Notes under the pieces: model-generated | Seen by the model: only the letters and a program-made list of their open reading frames with translations | Database searches by the model: none | Told to the model about the DNA's origin: nothing | Position numbers and translations under genes: made by a program | NCBI GenBank assembly: GCA_029465975.1 | Contig: CM055748.1 | Coordinates: forward strand, 15,798,544-15,862,543 | Direction: 5' to 3' | DNA: 64,000 nt | From: Dallia pectoralis | Lineage: Eukaryota > Chordata > Actinopteri > Esociformes > Umbridae | Shown here: in pieces, positions 1 through 11,593 of the stretch | Numbering within the stretch: position 1 is the stretch's first letter | How the letters are laid out: each line of letters begins with the position of its first letter

Positions 1-1965
1 GCCTTTACACTGCAGTTATCTATCATACACATACAGTACATGAAGGACAGATGGGTCCATGTTGCTTTTACACTGCGCTTTGAAATCACTTAAAATACTT
101 TAGCTGCAATTAATTGTGCTGGTCTGGAATCAGCAAAATAACCTACTCTTCAAACCATAATCAATGTTAAACACTTAACTTATCAACAAGCTAGTTGACA
201 TTTTAAATCAGGGTTAACAGGAATGTAAAAATATGAAAAAATATGAATATTTGGATATGTGAGGCTTATCCAAACAACGTTTTGAATATTATTTAATTTG
301 AGCGCACTGGGAAGGAACAATGTGACAAAAAACTTCAATAAAAAGAAAACGATCAAAACTTAATTAAATACAGTCAGTTTAAATACAGATTGCTACCACT
401 CATTAAATATTCAAACATTTACTCAAATAATAAACTGTATACGATAATACTGAAAGATGAATAAGTTGGAGCTTGAATCTGCAGACATCCCAACTCTCCG
501 GGAAGTTCCGGGAGTTACCGGCATTCCAATAGCGGCTACCTGACCACCGAAAAGGACATACAATATCCCGGAAATAATATTTTTTCTAATGCTTGACGGG
601 CTCAGGAGAGAACGAGAGAGTGACAGAATGCGTCCTGATTGGTCTCTCTTTGTGCTAACCTTGTGCTAACCTTGTGCTAACCTTTGGTAGATGTCCTCTA
701 CAGCTGTCCTCTCTCCTGTTCATTGGTGGGCCTCTCCTCCAGAAGCTCAGGTAGAAGAGGTAAGACCACTCCTGGAAAGGGTAACCGTTAACATTATTTA
801 AACTGGCTGCTATAAGGAGATACTGTATTGATGTCTAGGTGATAAGGCCAAACCCTCTGTAGAAAGTACTATATAAAACAAAATGCTCTAAGAACATATT
901 TTTGTGTCCAATTGTCTGCATACAGCAGCCTTAGATTAGGTGAAATCACAAAAAGAAAGTATTTCTGTAATTTATTACATGAGTCGCTATAATAAGGAAA
1001 CATTGTGTGCTTTTATTTCTTTTAGGGACCAATACATATTAGGGAGGCTAAGTGTTAGTAATGGGAAAGTTGCTCAAGTATTTCACAGTTGTTTAAAGCA
1101 GAAAAACAAAAGTCTGACGTGAATAATTAGTTGTGTTCTGTCTTAATAAAATGTGTGTGTGCATTAGCAGATGAAATCACCTACCTGAAATGATTTTATG
1201 TAGGATGGGATGTCTAAATCTGTGACTATTGAAATAAACAAAGACAGCTATTAGTTACAACCGCTCACCTATAGAGAACTAAAACCTGATGTGAGGAATT
1301 AGAACAGGACAGTCCGGGTGTGTTTCATGGTTGTCATGAATCCTGTGGTAAACAGTAATCCTCTTCTTCCTACAAACCCACACAGAGATCGCATCCCAAA
1401 TGTCTCACTGCTTGCTTTTCTAGCTTTTAGTAGCGATCTATATAGGAAGTATAGTGGCCCAAGAATACTTAACACCGGCCAACCAAAACCATAGCAACCA
1501 TGACCTCACAACTCCAACCCAGAGCTTGTGAAAGTATCGTGGATGCAATAATGTTTATTATTCTAGATCATCCACTTTCTCTAATAGCAGCATCTACTTT
1601 CTTAGCAAAATGCACATAAACATATCTTCCAACATTGGTTGTGGTCCTTTTGACCTGAAGGTGCGATCGTAGTGACAGCATTAGTGTCTGGAGATCCCCC
1701 TGACTGAATGGTAGAGAGAGCGTGAGAGCTGAGGCGAAAACAAAAGGAAGACACCAAATGACGACGAACAGAGCGAGATATATACACATAAGTAATGATG
1801 TTAATACTCACCACACCATGGAAACACGTGAATAACAGGAACATAAATTGCAAACTAAGTTAGTGATGTAGAGCACATGTGTCCAGGGGTGCGTTGCTGA
1901 CATCGACTCCTCCCAGTGTTTAGTACCCCGGGTGCCGGAGAGGACGAGGAACTGCTGGTAGTTAA
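1..1965. other. Unique AT-rich noncoding DNA
   Basis: I recognise no gene here. Small ORFs (for example 940-1122 plus, 1568-1853 minus) have no recognisable motif and look like chance frames. A GC-richer stretch at about 484-560 with CCGGGAGT-type motifs may be a transposon edge, but I cannot place it. An 11-bp unit (ttgtgctaacc) is repeated three times exactly at 650-682, a small direct triplication. Confidence 0.5.
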
Positions 1966-3338
1966 ATATCAGGTTGTTCATTCAACATCAGGTTGTTCAT
2001 TCAATATCAGGTTGTTCATTCAATATCAGGTTGTTCATTCAATATCAGGTTATTCATTCAATATCAGGTTGTTCATTCAATATCAGGTTGTTCATTCAAT
2101 ATCAGGTTGTTCATTCAATATCAGGTTGTTCATTCAATATCAGGGTGTTCATTCAATATCAGGGTGTTCATTCAATATCAGGTTGTTCATTCAATATCAG
2201 GTTGTTCATTCAATATCAGGTTGTTCATTCAATATCAGGTTGTTCATTCAATATCAGGTTGTTCATTCAATATCAGGTTGTTCATTCAATATCAGGTTGT
2301 TCATTCAACATCAGGTTGTTCATTCAATATCAGGTTGTTCATTCATTATCAGGTTGTTCATTCAACATCAGGTTGTTCATTCAACATCAGGTCAGGTTGT
2401 TCATTCAACATCAGGTTGTTCATTCAATATCAGGTTGTTCATTCAATATCAGGTTGTTCATTCAATATCAGGTTGTTTATTCAATATCAGGTTGTTCATT
2501 CAATATCAGGTTGTTCATTCAATATCAGGTTGTTCATTCAACATCAGGTTGTTCATTCAATATCAGGTTGTTCCTTCAATATCAGGTTGTTCATTCATAT
2601 CAGGTTGTTCATTCAATATCAGGTTGTTCATTCAATATCAGGTTGTTCATTCAATATCAGGTTGTTCATTCATTATCAGGTTGTTCATTCAATATCAGGT
2701 TGTTCATTCAATATCAGGTTGTTCATTCAATATCAGGTTGTTCATTCAATATCAGGTTGTTCATTCAATATCAGGTTGTTCATTCATTATCAGGTTGTTC
2801 ATTCATTATCAGGTTGTTCATTCAATATCAGGTTGTTCATTCAATATCAGGTTGTTCATTCAATATCAGGTTGTTCATTCAATATCAGGTTGTTCATTCA
2901 ATATCAGGTTGTTCATACAATATCAGGTTGTTCATTCAATATCAGGTTGTTCATTCAACATCAGGTTGTTCATTCAATATCAGGTTGTTCATTCAATATC
3001 AGGTTGTTCATTCAACATCAGGTTGTTCATTCATATCAGGTTGTTCATTCAATATCAGGTTGTTCATTCAATATCAGGTTGTTCATTCAATATCAGGTTG
3101 TTCATTCAATATCAGGTTGTTCATTCAATATCAGGTTGTTCATTCAATATCAGGTTGTTCATTCAATATCAGGTTGTTCATTCAATATCAGGTTGTTCAT
3201 TCAATATCAGGTTGTTCATTCAATATCAGGTTGTTCATTCAATATCAGGTTGTTCATTCAATATCAGGTTGTTCATTCAATATCAGGTTGTTCATTCAAT
3301 ATCAGGTTGTTCATTCAACATCAGGTTGTTCATTCATA
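1966..3338. repeat. 19-bp minisatellite (about 72 copies)
   Basis: The unit is atcaggttgttcattcaat, repeated head to tail with sparse substitutions (aat/aac, one ggt to ggg cluster near 2140-2170) and a few unit-length slips (for example near 2390, 2600 and 3035). Because 19 is not a multiple of three and the unit has no stop in any plus frame, all three plus frames stay open for about 450 codons with the same 19-residue cycle. The encoded HSISGCSFNIRLFIQYQVV cycle is an artefact of the repeat, not a protein. Confidence 0.97.
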
Positions 3339-3794
3339 TGAATATGAATGAGTCAAATCTTTTCCAATAATATGGTACAGATAATATTGAAAGCACATCA
3401 AAAACATTTTGAAAGCCCTGCTTACTTAATGTCTTTAAATAGACATGTGTGACATTGTGGTGGCATTGCTCAACCCAGCCAAAAAGACTGCTTCCAACTA
3501 ATGAACCACTGCTCCCATCTTAAACAACTGCTAAGTCATGAATAATACCTGTTGTAGGTGAGAAATGTAGCGAATGTCCTAAAATCAGTTGTCAGTGCAT
3601 TAACCTGTTGTTGAGTAAGATTCAGAGTTTTACAATTATACTTATAGCTGTCAGAAACAGAAGATAGAAAGCCTTATAGTTCTCAGACCAATTCCCACTT
3701 CAAATGTACAAGTTTTTTATAGAAAGGAGGTCACATATGTAGAAAAAAAATAATTTTTGTCTTGTCTTCAGAGCAGCAAGGAAACCAACCCAAC
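3339..3794. other. Unique noncoding DNA
   Basis: AT-rich sequence between the 19-bp array and an LTR. I see no gene, RNA or repeat in it. Confidence 0.5.
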
Positions 3795-4239
3795 TGTCAC
3801 GTAGTGGATGAGAACAGTAAATAGGAATCCAGGCACAGGAGCCGGTGGGTAAAGGGGTTTTATTTCCTCGACCAACAGAACAAAAACAACGGAACAGTGA
3901 GCAACACACTCAACAGTTTAAATAGCGGTTGTGAAACACAACAATACTTCGCTCGTGTACAACAAAACAAATAGAGCTCAAAAGCAAGTTGTAACCTGAA
4001 ACAAAGTTCTCCCTCAACACAGCACTACGACATATACCAATACTAGACAAAGACACCGTACACAGAAGGAAGCTACATAGAATACAGCTCCTAATGAGGG
4101 GATGGGCACCAGGTTTGTGTGATGACAGGAAGATTACGTGATTAAGATGGTGAAACGGTGATGGCTCAAAGACCGGTGACGATGAATGCCAAAGACGGCA
4201 AATAGACCATTGTAAAACTTCATCGTGGAGTTTGTGACA
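3795..4239 (-). mobile_element. Solo LTR, Gypsy-like
   Basis: On the minus strand the segment begins TGTCACAAAC and ends in ACGTGACA, the TG...CA form of fish Gypsy LTRs. A polyadenylation-type AATAAA lies in the minus-strand sequence near 3860 (ttttattt on plus). No gag or pol flanks it. The adjacent 5-mers (ccaac left, acaaa right) do not match, so the boundaries or the target duplication have decayed. Confidence 0.6.
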
Positions 4240-4267
4240 ACAAACCTACCTTCAGAATTTGCTCATA

Positions 4268-4474
4268 TAAGATCCTGCCTCACATTCATTCAGTCATACA
4301 TACACTCACGACCGCGTCTACCATGCAAGGCGACTGCCGGCATGGAGTGGAGGAGCTGGGGTTAGGTGTATTGCTCATGGACACCTCGACAATTTCCCAG
4401 GAGGACCCAGGTATCGAACCACCAACCATCCGATTGATAGACAACCGACTCAACTCACTGAGCCACTGCCGCTT
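4268..4474 (-). mobile_element. tRNA-derived SINE (copy 1)
   Basis: Read on the minus strand this starts with a ggcagtggctcagtg-like A box and has the B-box-like ggttcgatacc, then a body containing cctcctgggaaattgtcg and gtgtccatgagcaa. The same body occurs on the plus strand at about 18825-19035, so the window holds two oppositely oriented copies. The pol III-type internal promoter suggests a tRNA-derived head. The copy ends in gaggcaggatc without a visible poly-A tail. Confidence 0.85.
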
Positions 4475-5110
4475 CATATCCCACATCCTTGTCAGTGGAG
4501 GTCGTTCCACTCTACTGTACTGTGAGTAACAGTTGGTAATGTGATATAGATAGCAATAGATACAGTAATAGAGATTGCCACATTTAGCATTGCCAAATGT
4601 AAAAAAAGGCACTAACATTCTTGCTGGTCACACAAACATTTAGTGGAATTCATGTACATTTTTGCAATAGCTTTTCACGCCAAATTATAAAACAATTATA
4701 AAACACCTGCTACCGTCACTAGTCAAGCCATCGAAACTCCTGCTACCACCACCACACATCAGCGTTCTCAATCACCACAATACTAATCACCTGTTACCCA
4801 TTAGCACTTGTTTATATAGTTCCTGGCTCCCTCAGCTCAGTGTGAGGTAGTGATTGTTTGTGCAGCAATACTGAGCCTTTTGTTCCTCACCATTTTTGAT
4901 ATTGAAGTTTACTCTGGTTTTAGATCTGTGCCTGTTCTTAATGTTTTTTTGCCTCAGCCTACTCCCCTGTACTTCTGCCTGACAATTCTGATCTCCTGCT
5001 ATTTTGAAACCTGCCTGTTTTACGACTACAACTTTGCTAGTGCCCGGTACTGTCTACTGTATTTGTGGATTCTTTCTTATGCCTGCTACATGACTAAGTA
5101 TTGGATTACT
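4475..5110. other. Unique DNA with LTR-like stretch
   Basis: From about 4735 the plus strand resembles the 3' half of fish Gypsy LTRs: a TATA-like tttatatag at about 4810, then pyrimidine-rich text with cctgcc repeats. No clear TG or CA termini were found. The ORF at 4850-5137 has no recognisable domain. Confidence 0.35.
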
Positions 5111-6715
5111 CAGTGCTCGAAGTGGGGCAATACGTGACTCACTAAAGATCTTGACGAATCACGTAAAGACAAGCAGTCGGTTCACCCTATCAGGAGCTGT
5201 CTGATGGCTGCGGCTTCCGCCTGAGCGTAAACATATTTTTCACTGGTGAAATCCAAAACCTAGAAACTTAGAAAAAGTGTCTCGAATTTGAAATTGTAAG
5301 TTATGTTAGCCTGGCTTCAGAAAGGCAATAAAAGAACGCGTGTGCCAGAGCCAGACGCGTCAACAGAGGTAACGTTGGTCCTACCAGAAACATCGGATAC
5401 CGTTAGCATTGATCTGAGCGGAACAGCTAACGTTAGCAAGTTAATGAGGAATCTGCAGCTACCAACTGTAACGTTACCCTAGGCAATGAGGTCAACAATA
5501 ATGTGAGTTATTAAGTTAACGAAACACATGGATGGCCTGACTGTTGGTCAAGGGACCAAATGATGTATTTTTGCTCAACGAACAGCTGGTTTTTAAAAAT
5601 AACAAACTGCTGCAAAACATGTAGCAGCATCCCATCACCTGCTGCCCAGACAGATAAGGGAATGAAGCTGTCAAGAAAATGGAGGGAATGTTTAATTCAA
5701 GCCTTTGGTACAGACAAGGCGAAGCAACAGCAGTCACTGTGCAAAAAAATTAAAGACCACAGAGATTCAAAAGCAAACATTAAGGCAGCCGAAATAGCGG
5801 AGATGGCATCCCATGATGAGCTGTGCAGGCAGGTTCGATCTATGCACCGGGCTGAACATGAAACTACATCTCAAGTGTTCCGAACTGCATACAAAATTGG
5901 CGTCCATTCATAGAGATGTGAATTGATATAATGTTGCAAGAGTTGAATGGAGTGAACACGGGCCGAGTTCTGCACTGCGATAAGACATGTGCTGTGGGAA
6001 CACTGTGTTGGTTGTCTGTTTGCGTTCAGCTGTTGCTGATGCAGAACCTGACACGTTTTTGACCTGCTGGATTTGGAGGTCAGTGGTCTTAATCACTTTT
6101 AGATTTTTTTTTATAAGATATATGCTTTATATCATGCCTCACACAAAAACCAAAGAGAATTGCATCAACATGCACAATGTGTTGGGTAGCGTCTCCTTGT
6201 CATTGGCCGTGTTTTGTCAATCCGCTGGGTAGCTTCAAGTGAGAGGCCTGTAAAGGCTGTTTGGGAGAATTACAGAGCGCTTCAGACACACTTTTCTAGT
6301 GCTGCTCATGATGTCACCAGGGATTCAACCGCGAGAGAAAAATATAAGGGACTCCTTGACATTCTAACCTCTGTGTTTTTTGTTTGTAATCTTGGAGTTA
6401 TGTACGATGCCCTAACAGAACTGAGTGATCTCTCAAGGATGATACAAAAGAGGGGCACAACACTGCCTGAAGCAGACAAGATGCTGGGGAATCCGAGTTT
6501 TTGAGTCCATGGGTTCAACACCTGGCCCCCACACACAGACTGTTCTTCAAGCTGAAACTGAGAAGTTGTTTCGGAATGTATCACTGTGTGACAATCAAAG
6601 GATTGTAAAGATCAATTCAGGACAGTTCTTTCGCAGCATGGCAGACAATATGAGATTCAGGACAGCTACAACAACTTCACTATATATCTATATACTAGAA
6701 TATTTGCTTGAAATG
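5111..6715 (+). mobile_element. Decayed hAT transposon (KIAA1586-like)
   Basis: A cagtgctcgaagtgggg motif at 5111 matches a hAT-style CAGTG terminus. It precedes a plus-strand transposase relic that can be followed in several frames to about 6715. The 3' terminus is not visible, because the sequence passes directly into the 63-bp array. Internal deletions have removed much of the DDE/RNase-H-like core. Confidence 0.6.
5303..6712 (+). pseudogene. hAT-type (KIAA1586/ZNF862-like) transposase relic
   Basis: Pieces resemble the vertebrate KIAA1586-like / ZNF862-like proteins, domesticated or autonomous hAT transposases. The N-terminus opens with MLAWLQKGNKRTR at 5303 and stops after about 59 codons. 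A second piece at 5561-5913 contains FGTDKAKQQQSL and VFRTAYKIG. LQELNGVNTGRVLHCDKT lies at about 5932, VVCLRSAVADAEPDTF at about 6009, and the longest piece (6214-6504) holds VKAVWENYRALQTHF and MYDALTELSDLS. A KINSGQFFRSMADNM motif follows at about 6610. Stops and frame changes separate the pieces and the central region is deleted, so it cannot encode a working enzyme. Family assignment is from recognised motifs only. Confidence 0.75.
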
Positions 6716-8556
6716 AGTTTTACAGGAGATGTCAACTGTTTAGCTCAGGTGACTGTTGGTAGTGCAGACTGTAGTTAGAGTTTTACAGGAGATGTTAACT
6801 GTTTAGTTCAGGTGACTGTTGGTAGTGCAGACTGTTTAGTTTGGTAGTGCAGACTGTAGTTAGAGTTTTACAGGAGATGTCACCTGTTTAGTTCAGTTTT
6901 ACAGGAGATGTTAACTGAGTGCAGACTGTTTAGAGTTTTACAGGAGATGTTACTGTTTAGCTCAGGTGACTGTTGGTAGTGCAGACTGTAGTTAGAGTTT
7001 TACAGGAGATGTTAACTGTTTAGTTCAGGTGACTGTTGGTAGTGCAGACTGTAGTTAGAGTTTTACAGGAGATGTCACCTGTTTAGCTCAGGTGACTGTT
7101 GGTAGTGCAGACTGTAGTTAGAGTTTTACAGGAGATGTCAACTGTTTAGCTCAGGTGACTGTTGGTAGTGCAGACTGTAGTTAGAGTTTTACAGGAGATG
7201 TCACCTGTTTAGTTCAGGTGACTGTTGGTAGTGCAGACTGTAGTTAGAGTTTTACAGGAGATGTCACCTGTTTAGTTCAGGTGACTGTTGGTAGTGCAGA
7301 CTGTAGTTAGAGTTTTACAGGAGACTGTTGGTAGTGCAGACTGTTTAGTTTTACAGGAGATGTCACCTGTTTAGTTCAGGTGACTGTTGGTAGTGCAGAC
7401 TGTAGTTAGAGTTTTACAGGAGATGTCACCTGTTTAGTTCAGGTGACTGTTGGTAGTGCAGACTGTAGTTAGAGTTTTACAGGAGATGTCACCTGTTTAG
7501 TTCAGGTGACTGTTGGTAGTGTTAACTGTTTAGCTCAGACTGTTGGTAGTGTAGTTAGACAGGAGATGTTAACTGTTTAGCTCAGGTGACTGTTGGTAGT
7601 GCAGACTGTAGTTTTTTACAGGAGATGTTAACTGTTTAGCTCAGGTGACTGTTGGTAGTGCAGACTGTAGTTAGAGTTTTACAGGAGATGTCAACTGTTT
7701 AGTTCAGGTGACTGTTGGTAGTGCAGACTGTAGTTAGAGTTTTACAGGAGATGTCACCTGTTTAGTTCAGGTGACTGTTGGTAGTGCAGACTGTAGTTAG
7801 AGTTTTACAGGAGATGTTAACTGTTTAGTTCAGGTGACTGTTGGTAGTGCAGACTGTAGTTAGAGTTTTACAGGAGATGTCACCTGTTTAGCTCAGGTGA
7901 CTGTTGGTAGTGCAGACTGTAGTTAGAGTTTTACAGGAGATGTTAACTGTTTAGTTCAGGTGACTGTTGGTAGTGCAGACTGTAGTTAGAGTTTTACAGG
8001 AGATGTTAACTGTTTAGTTCAGGTGACTGTTGGTAGTGCAGACTGTAGTTAGAGTTTTACAGGAGATGTTAACTGTTTAGTTCAGGTGACTGTTGGTAGT
8101 GCAGACTGTAGTTAGAGTTTTACAGGAGATGTCACCTGTTTAGCTCAGGTGACTGTTGGTAGTGCAGACTGTAGTTAGAGTTTTACAGGAGATGTCACCT
8201 GTTTAGCTCAGGTGACTGTTGGTAGTGCAGACTGTAGTTAGAGTTTTACAGGAGATGTCAACTGTTTAGCTCAGGTGACTGTTGGTAGTGCAGACTGTAG
8301 TTAGAGTTTTACAGGAGATGTTACCTGTTTAGTTCAGGTGACTGTTGGTAGTGCAGACTGTAGTTAGAGTTTTACAGGAGATGTTAACTGTTTAGCTCAG
8401 GTGACTGTTGGTAGTGCAGACTGTAGTTAGAGTTTTACAGGAGATGTTAACTGTTTAGCTCAGGTGACTGTTGGTAGTGCAGACTGTAGTTAGAGTTTTA
8501 CAGGAGATGTTAACTGTTTAGCTCAGGTGACTGTTGGTAGTGCAGACTGTAGTTAG
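6716..8556. repeat. 63-bp minisatellite (about 29 copies)
   Basis: The unit begins agttttacaggagatgt, continues through caggtgactgttggtag and ends ctgtagttag. It is 63 bp exactly (6716 to 6779), so in-frame with codons. Variants alternate gtcaac, gtcacc and gttaac, and agctcag with agttcag. Truncated units occur at 6840-6960, 7320-7345 and 7500-7620. The first copy is the end of the hAT transposase frame. Confidence 0.97.
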
Positions 8557-8784
8557 AATTTTGCACATGTGACTTCAGTTGTGCACACTGTCGTTTAGCA
8601 ATAAACAAAAAAAAAAACTGTAAAACAGATTCACAATAAAAAGCTCAGTAATTTTCTGTAATGATTGTACATTTTCACAGCCTTCTTGACCTTGCTGAAT
8701 ATGAAGATACTACTCACATAGGACTATTTTTTCCTGATTATGTAACCATATACCATCTTTTTTAATTAATTATTTTAGATTGTA
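8557..8784. other. Unique spacer
   Basis: The first 50 bp (cagttgtgcacactgtcgtttagc) look like a decayed further unit of the 63-bp array. The rest is AT-rich without recognisable features. Confidence 0.4.
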
Positions 8785-8930
8785 CACTGAAAAATATTAT
8801 GATTGCAACACTTTTGTTTTTGCCCCCATTTTTTATGTCTACATTTGTGGTAGTGCAAACCTTTTTTTATTGTGGCCAGTCTGTAATTGTCAATCTGTAA
8901 TTTGTCACAACCTGATCTGTCTCCACCAGG

Positions 8931-9659
8931 TTTTATATGTCTCTGTCTCCACCCCACCAGGTGTTCCCCATGTACTAATGGTTCCCTAGGCTTTATATAT
9001 CTCTGTCTCCACCCCACCAGGTGTTCCCCATGTACTAATGGTTCCCTAGGCTTTATATATCTCTGTCTCCACCCCACCAGGTGTTCCCCGTGTACTAATG
9101 GTTCCCTAGGCTTTATATGTCTCTGTCTCCACCCCACCAGGTGTTCCCCGTGTACTAATGGTTCCCTAGGCTTTATATGTCTCTGTCTCCACCCCACCAG
9201 GTGTTCCCCATGTACTAATGGTTCCCTAGGCTTTATATGTCTCTGTCTCCACCCCACCAGGTGTTCCCCATGTACTAATGGTTCCCTAGGCTTTATATGT
9301 CTCTGTCTCCACCCCACCAGGTGTTCCCCATGTACTAATGGTTCCCTAGGCTTTATATGTCTCTGTCTCCACCCCACCAGGTGTTCCCCGTGTACTAATG
9401 GTTCCCTAGGCTTTATATGTCTCTGTCTCCACCCCACCAGGTGTTCCCCGTGTACTAATGGTTCCCTAGGCTTTATATGTCTCTGTCTCCACCCCACCAG
9501 GTGTTCCCCGTGTACTAATGGTTCCCTAGGCTTTATATGTCTCTGTCTCCACCCCACCAGGTGTTCCCCATGTACTAATGGTTCCCTAGGCTTTATATGT
9601 CTCTGTCTCCACCCCACCAGGTGTTCCCCATGTACTAATGGTTCCCTGGGCTTTATATA
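8931..9659. repeat. 60-bp minisatellite (12 copies), near-identical
   Basis: The 60-bp unit starts ctctgtctccaccccac and ends ggctttatatgt. It is repeated 12 times almost without change. The only common variant is A or G in cccc[A/G]tgtac; the first two unit junctions have atatat for atatgt and the last has ctggg for ctagg. The period is a multiple of three, so both strands stay open for over 270 codons. These are not genes. Confidence 0.97.
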
Positions 9660-9827
9660 TCTGTGTCTCCCTGTTGCTTGTTGCCAGATCGTTTGTCTAG
9701 TACTCTAAACTGTGTTTCCTGTGACCTGTCTCTGCCTTATCACCCTAGTGACCAGTTTCTGTCCCCGACTCCGAGCCTGCCTATCCTGTCCTCCTGATCC
9801 GGCCCGACCCATTCCCTGCCTCACGAC

Positions 9828-11215
9828 ACCGAGCCTGTCTACTTCCAGTAATGAACCCAGCCTGTCTCCTACTACGAACCTGTCTACTCCCAGTAATGAA
9901 CCCAGCCTGTCTCCTACTACGAACCTGCCTACTCCCAGTAACCGAACCCAGCCTGTCTCCTACTACGAACCTGCCTACTCCCAGTAACTGAACCCAGTCT
10001 GTCCCCAACTACGAACCTGCCTACTCCCAGTAACCGACCCCAGCCTGTCTCCCACTACGAGCCTGTCTACTCCCAGTAACCGAACCCAGTCTGTCTCCTA
10101 CTACGAACCTGTCTACTCCCAGTAATGAACCCAGTCTGTCTCCTACTACGAACCTGTCTACTCCCAGTAATGATCCCAGCCTGTCTCCTACTACGAACCT
10201 GCCTACTCCCAGTAATGAACCCAGCCTGTCCCGAACTACGAACCTGCCTACTCCCAGTAATGAACCCAGCCTGTCCCCAACTACGAACCTGTCTACTCCC
10301 AGTAATGAACCCAGCCTGTCCCCAACTACGAACCTGTCTACTCCCAGTAACTGAACCCAGCCTGTCTCCTACTACGAACCTGCCTACTCCCAGTAATGAA
10401 CCCAGCCTGTCCCCAACTACGAACCTGTCTACTCCCAGTAACTGAACCCAGCCTGTCTCCTACTACGAACCCCAGCCTCTCTCCCAGTAATGAACCCAGC
10501 CTGTCTCCTACTACGAGCCTGCCTGTCTCCTACTCCCCCAGTAATGAACCCAGCCTGTCTCCTACTACGAGACCTGATCTACTCCCAGTAATGAACTGTC
10601 TACTCCCAGTAATGAACCCAGCCTGTCTCCTACTACGAACCTGTCTACTCCCCCCAGTAAACCTGTCTACCCAGCCTGTCTCCTACTACGAACCTGCCTA
10701 CTCCCAGTAATGAACCCAGCCTGTCTCCTACTACGAACCTGCCTACTCCCAGTAATGAACCCAGCCTGTCTCCTACTACGAGCCTGCCTACTCCCAGTAA
10801 TGAACCCAGCCTGTCTCCTACTACGAACCTGTCTACTCCCAGTAATGAACCCAGCCTGTCTCCTACTACGAACCTGCCTACTCCCAGTAATGAACCCAGC
10901 CTGTCTCCTACCCAGCCTGTCTCCTACTACGAGCCTGCCTACTCCCAGTAACTGAACCCAGCCTGTCTCCTACTACGAACCTGCCTACTCCCAGTAATGA
11001 ACCCAGCCTGTCTCCTACTACGAGCCTGTCTACTCCCAGTAATGAACCCAGCCTGTCTCCTACTACGAACCTGTCTACTCCCAGTAATGAACCCAGCCTG
11101 TCTCCTACTACGAACCTGTCTACTCCCAGTAATGAACCCAGCCTGTCTCCTACTACGAACCTGTCTACTCCCAGTAATGAACCCAGCCTGTCTCCTACTA
11201 CGAGCATGTCTACTG
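9828..11215. repeat. 45-bp minisatellite (about 30 copies)
   Basis: The unit reads aatgaacccagcctgtctcc followed by tactacgaacctgtctactc and ccagt. Spacing is 45 bp where regular (11041 to 11086). Copies vary in gaacc/gagcc, ctgtc/ctgcc, tctcc/cccca and aatga/aaccga. Irregular short units occur at 10460-10680. The parent text (ccgactccgagcctgcctat) lies just upstream within the LTR at 9765-9785, so the array grew from LTR sequence. Confidence 0.95.
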
Positions 11216-11593
11216 CTGTTAAACGAACCCAGCCTGTCCTCGACTATGGATCTGCCTACTACTATCAATAAATCATTGATTGTTCAGTACCTGGTGTTCG
11301 TCTACATATCTGCTATTGGGTCTATTACTCCGGTCGTTATATAATTGCCTTTTATTGTGGCCAGCCTGGCACACCTGTACAATAATCCTGCTGTTTAATC
11401 AGCATTTTGATACACCTGTGAGGTGGATGGATTATCTCAAAGGAGAAGTGCTCACTAACACAAATATAGACAGATTTGTGAACAATATTTGAGAGACCTT
11501 TTGTGTACATAGAAATACTCTTAGATCTTTCAGGTCAGCTCATGAAAAATTGGGGCAAAAACAAAAGTGTTTCATTTATAATTTTGTTCAGTG

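Larger units (their letters stand above)
8903..11341 (+). mobile_element. Gypsy-like LTR enlarged by two minisatellites
   Basis: The segment starts TGTCACAACCTGATCTGTC, the standard opening of a fish Gypsy LTR family. It contains an R/U5-like stretch (ttgttgccagatcgtttg, about 9674) and a polyadenylation signal aataaa near 11267, and ends at cggtcgttata. The 5-mer taatt precedes it (8898-8902) and follows it (11342-11346), consistent with a Gypsy target duplication inside the Tc1-like element. The expected terminal CA would have decayed to TA. At about 2.4 kb it is several times longer than a usual LTR because of the arrays. Confidence 0.55.
8785..11593. mobile_element. Tc1-like element carrying a nested LTR and arrays
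   Basis: The left end reads CACTGAAAAATATTATGA with gcaacacttttgtttttgcc following. The right end, read on the minus strand, is CACTGAACAAAATTATAA with aaacacttttgtttttgcc. The matching inverted termini are directly flanked by TA on both sides (8783-8784 and 11594-11595), as expected for Tc1/mariner insertions. The right arm (about 11342-11593) has the subterminal text typical of fish Tc1 elements (attgtggccagcctgg, gtgctcactaacaca). No transposase frame remains. Removing the nested LTR would leave a non-autonomous element of about 370 bp. Confidence 0.7.

Noticed and set aside
940..1122. 60-codon ORF as a small gene
   Set aside because: No recognisable motif, promoter or splice context; AT-rich chance frame.
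1916..3370. Three overlapping plus-strand ORFs of 450-484 codons
   Set aside because: They are one 19-bp repeat read in three phases; no gene-like codon use and no conserved non-repeat sequence.
8775..9708. ORFs of 273 and 280 codons on opposite strands
   Set aside because: Both are created by the 60-bp array (period divisible by three, no stops).
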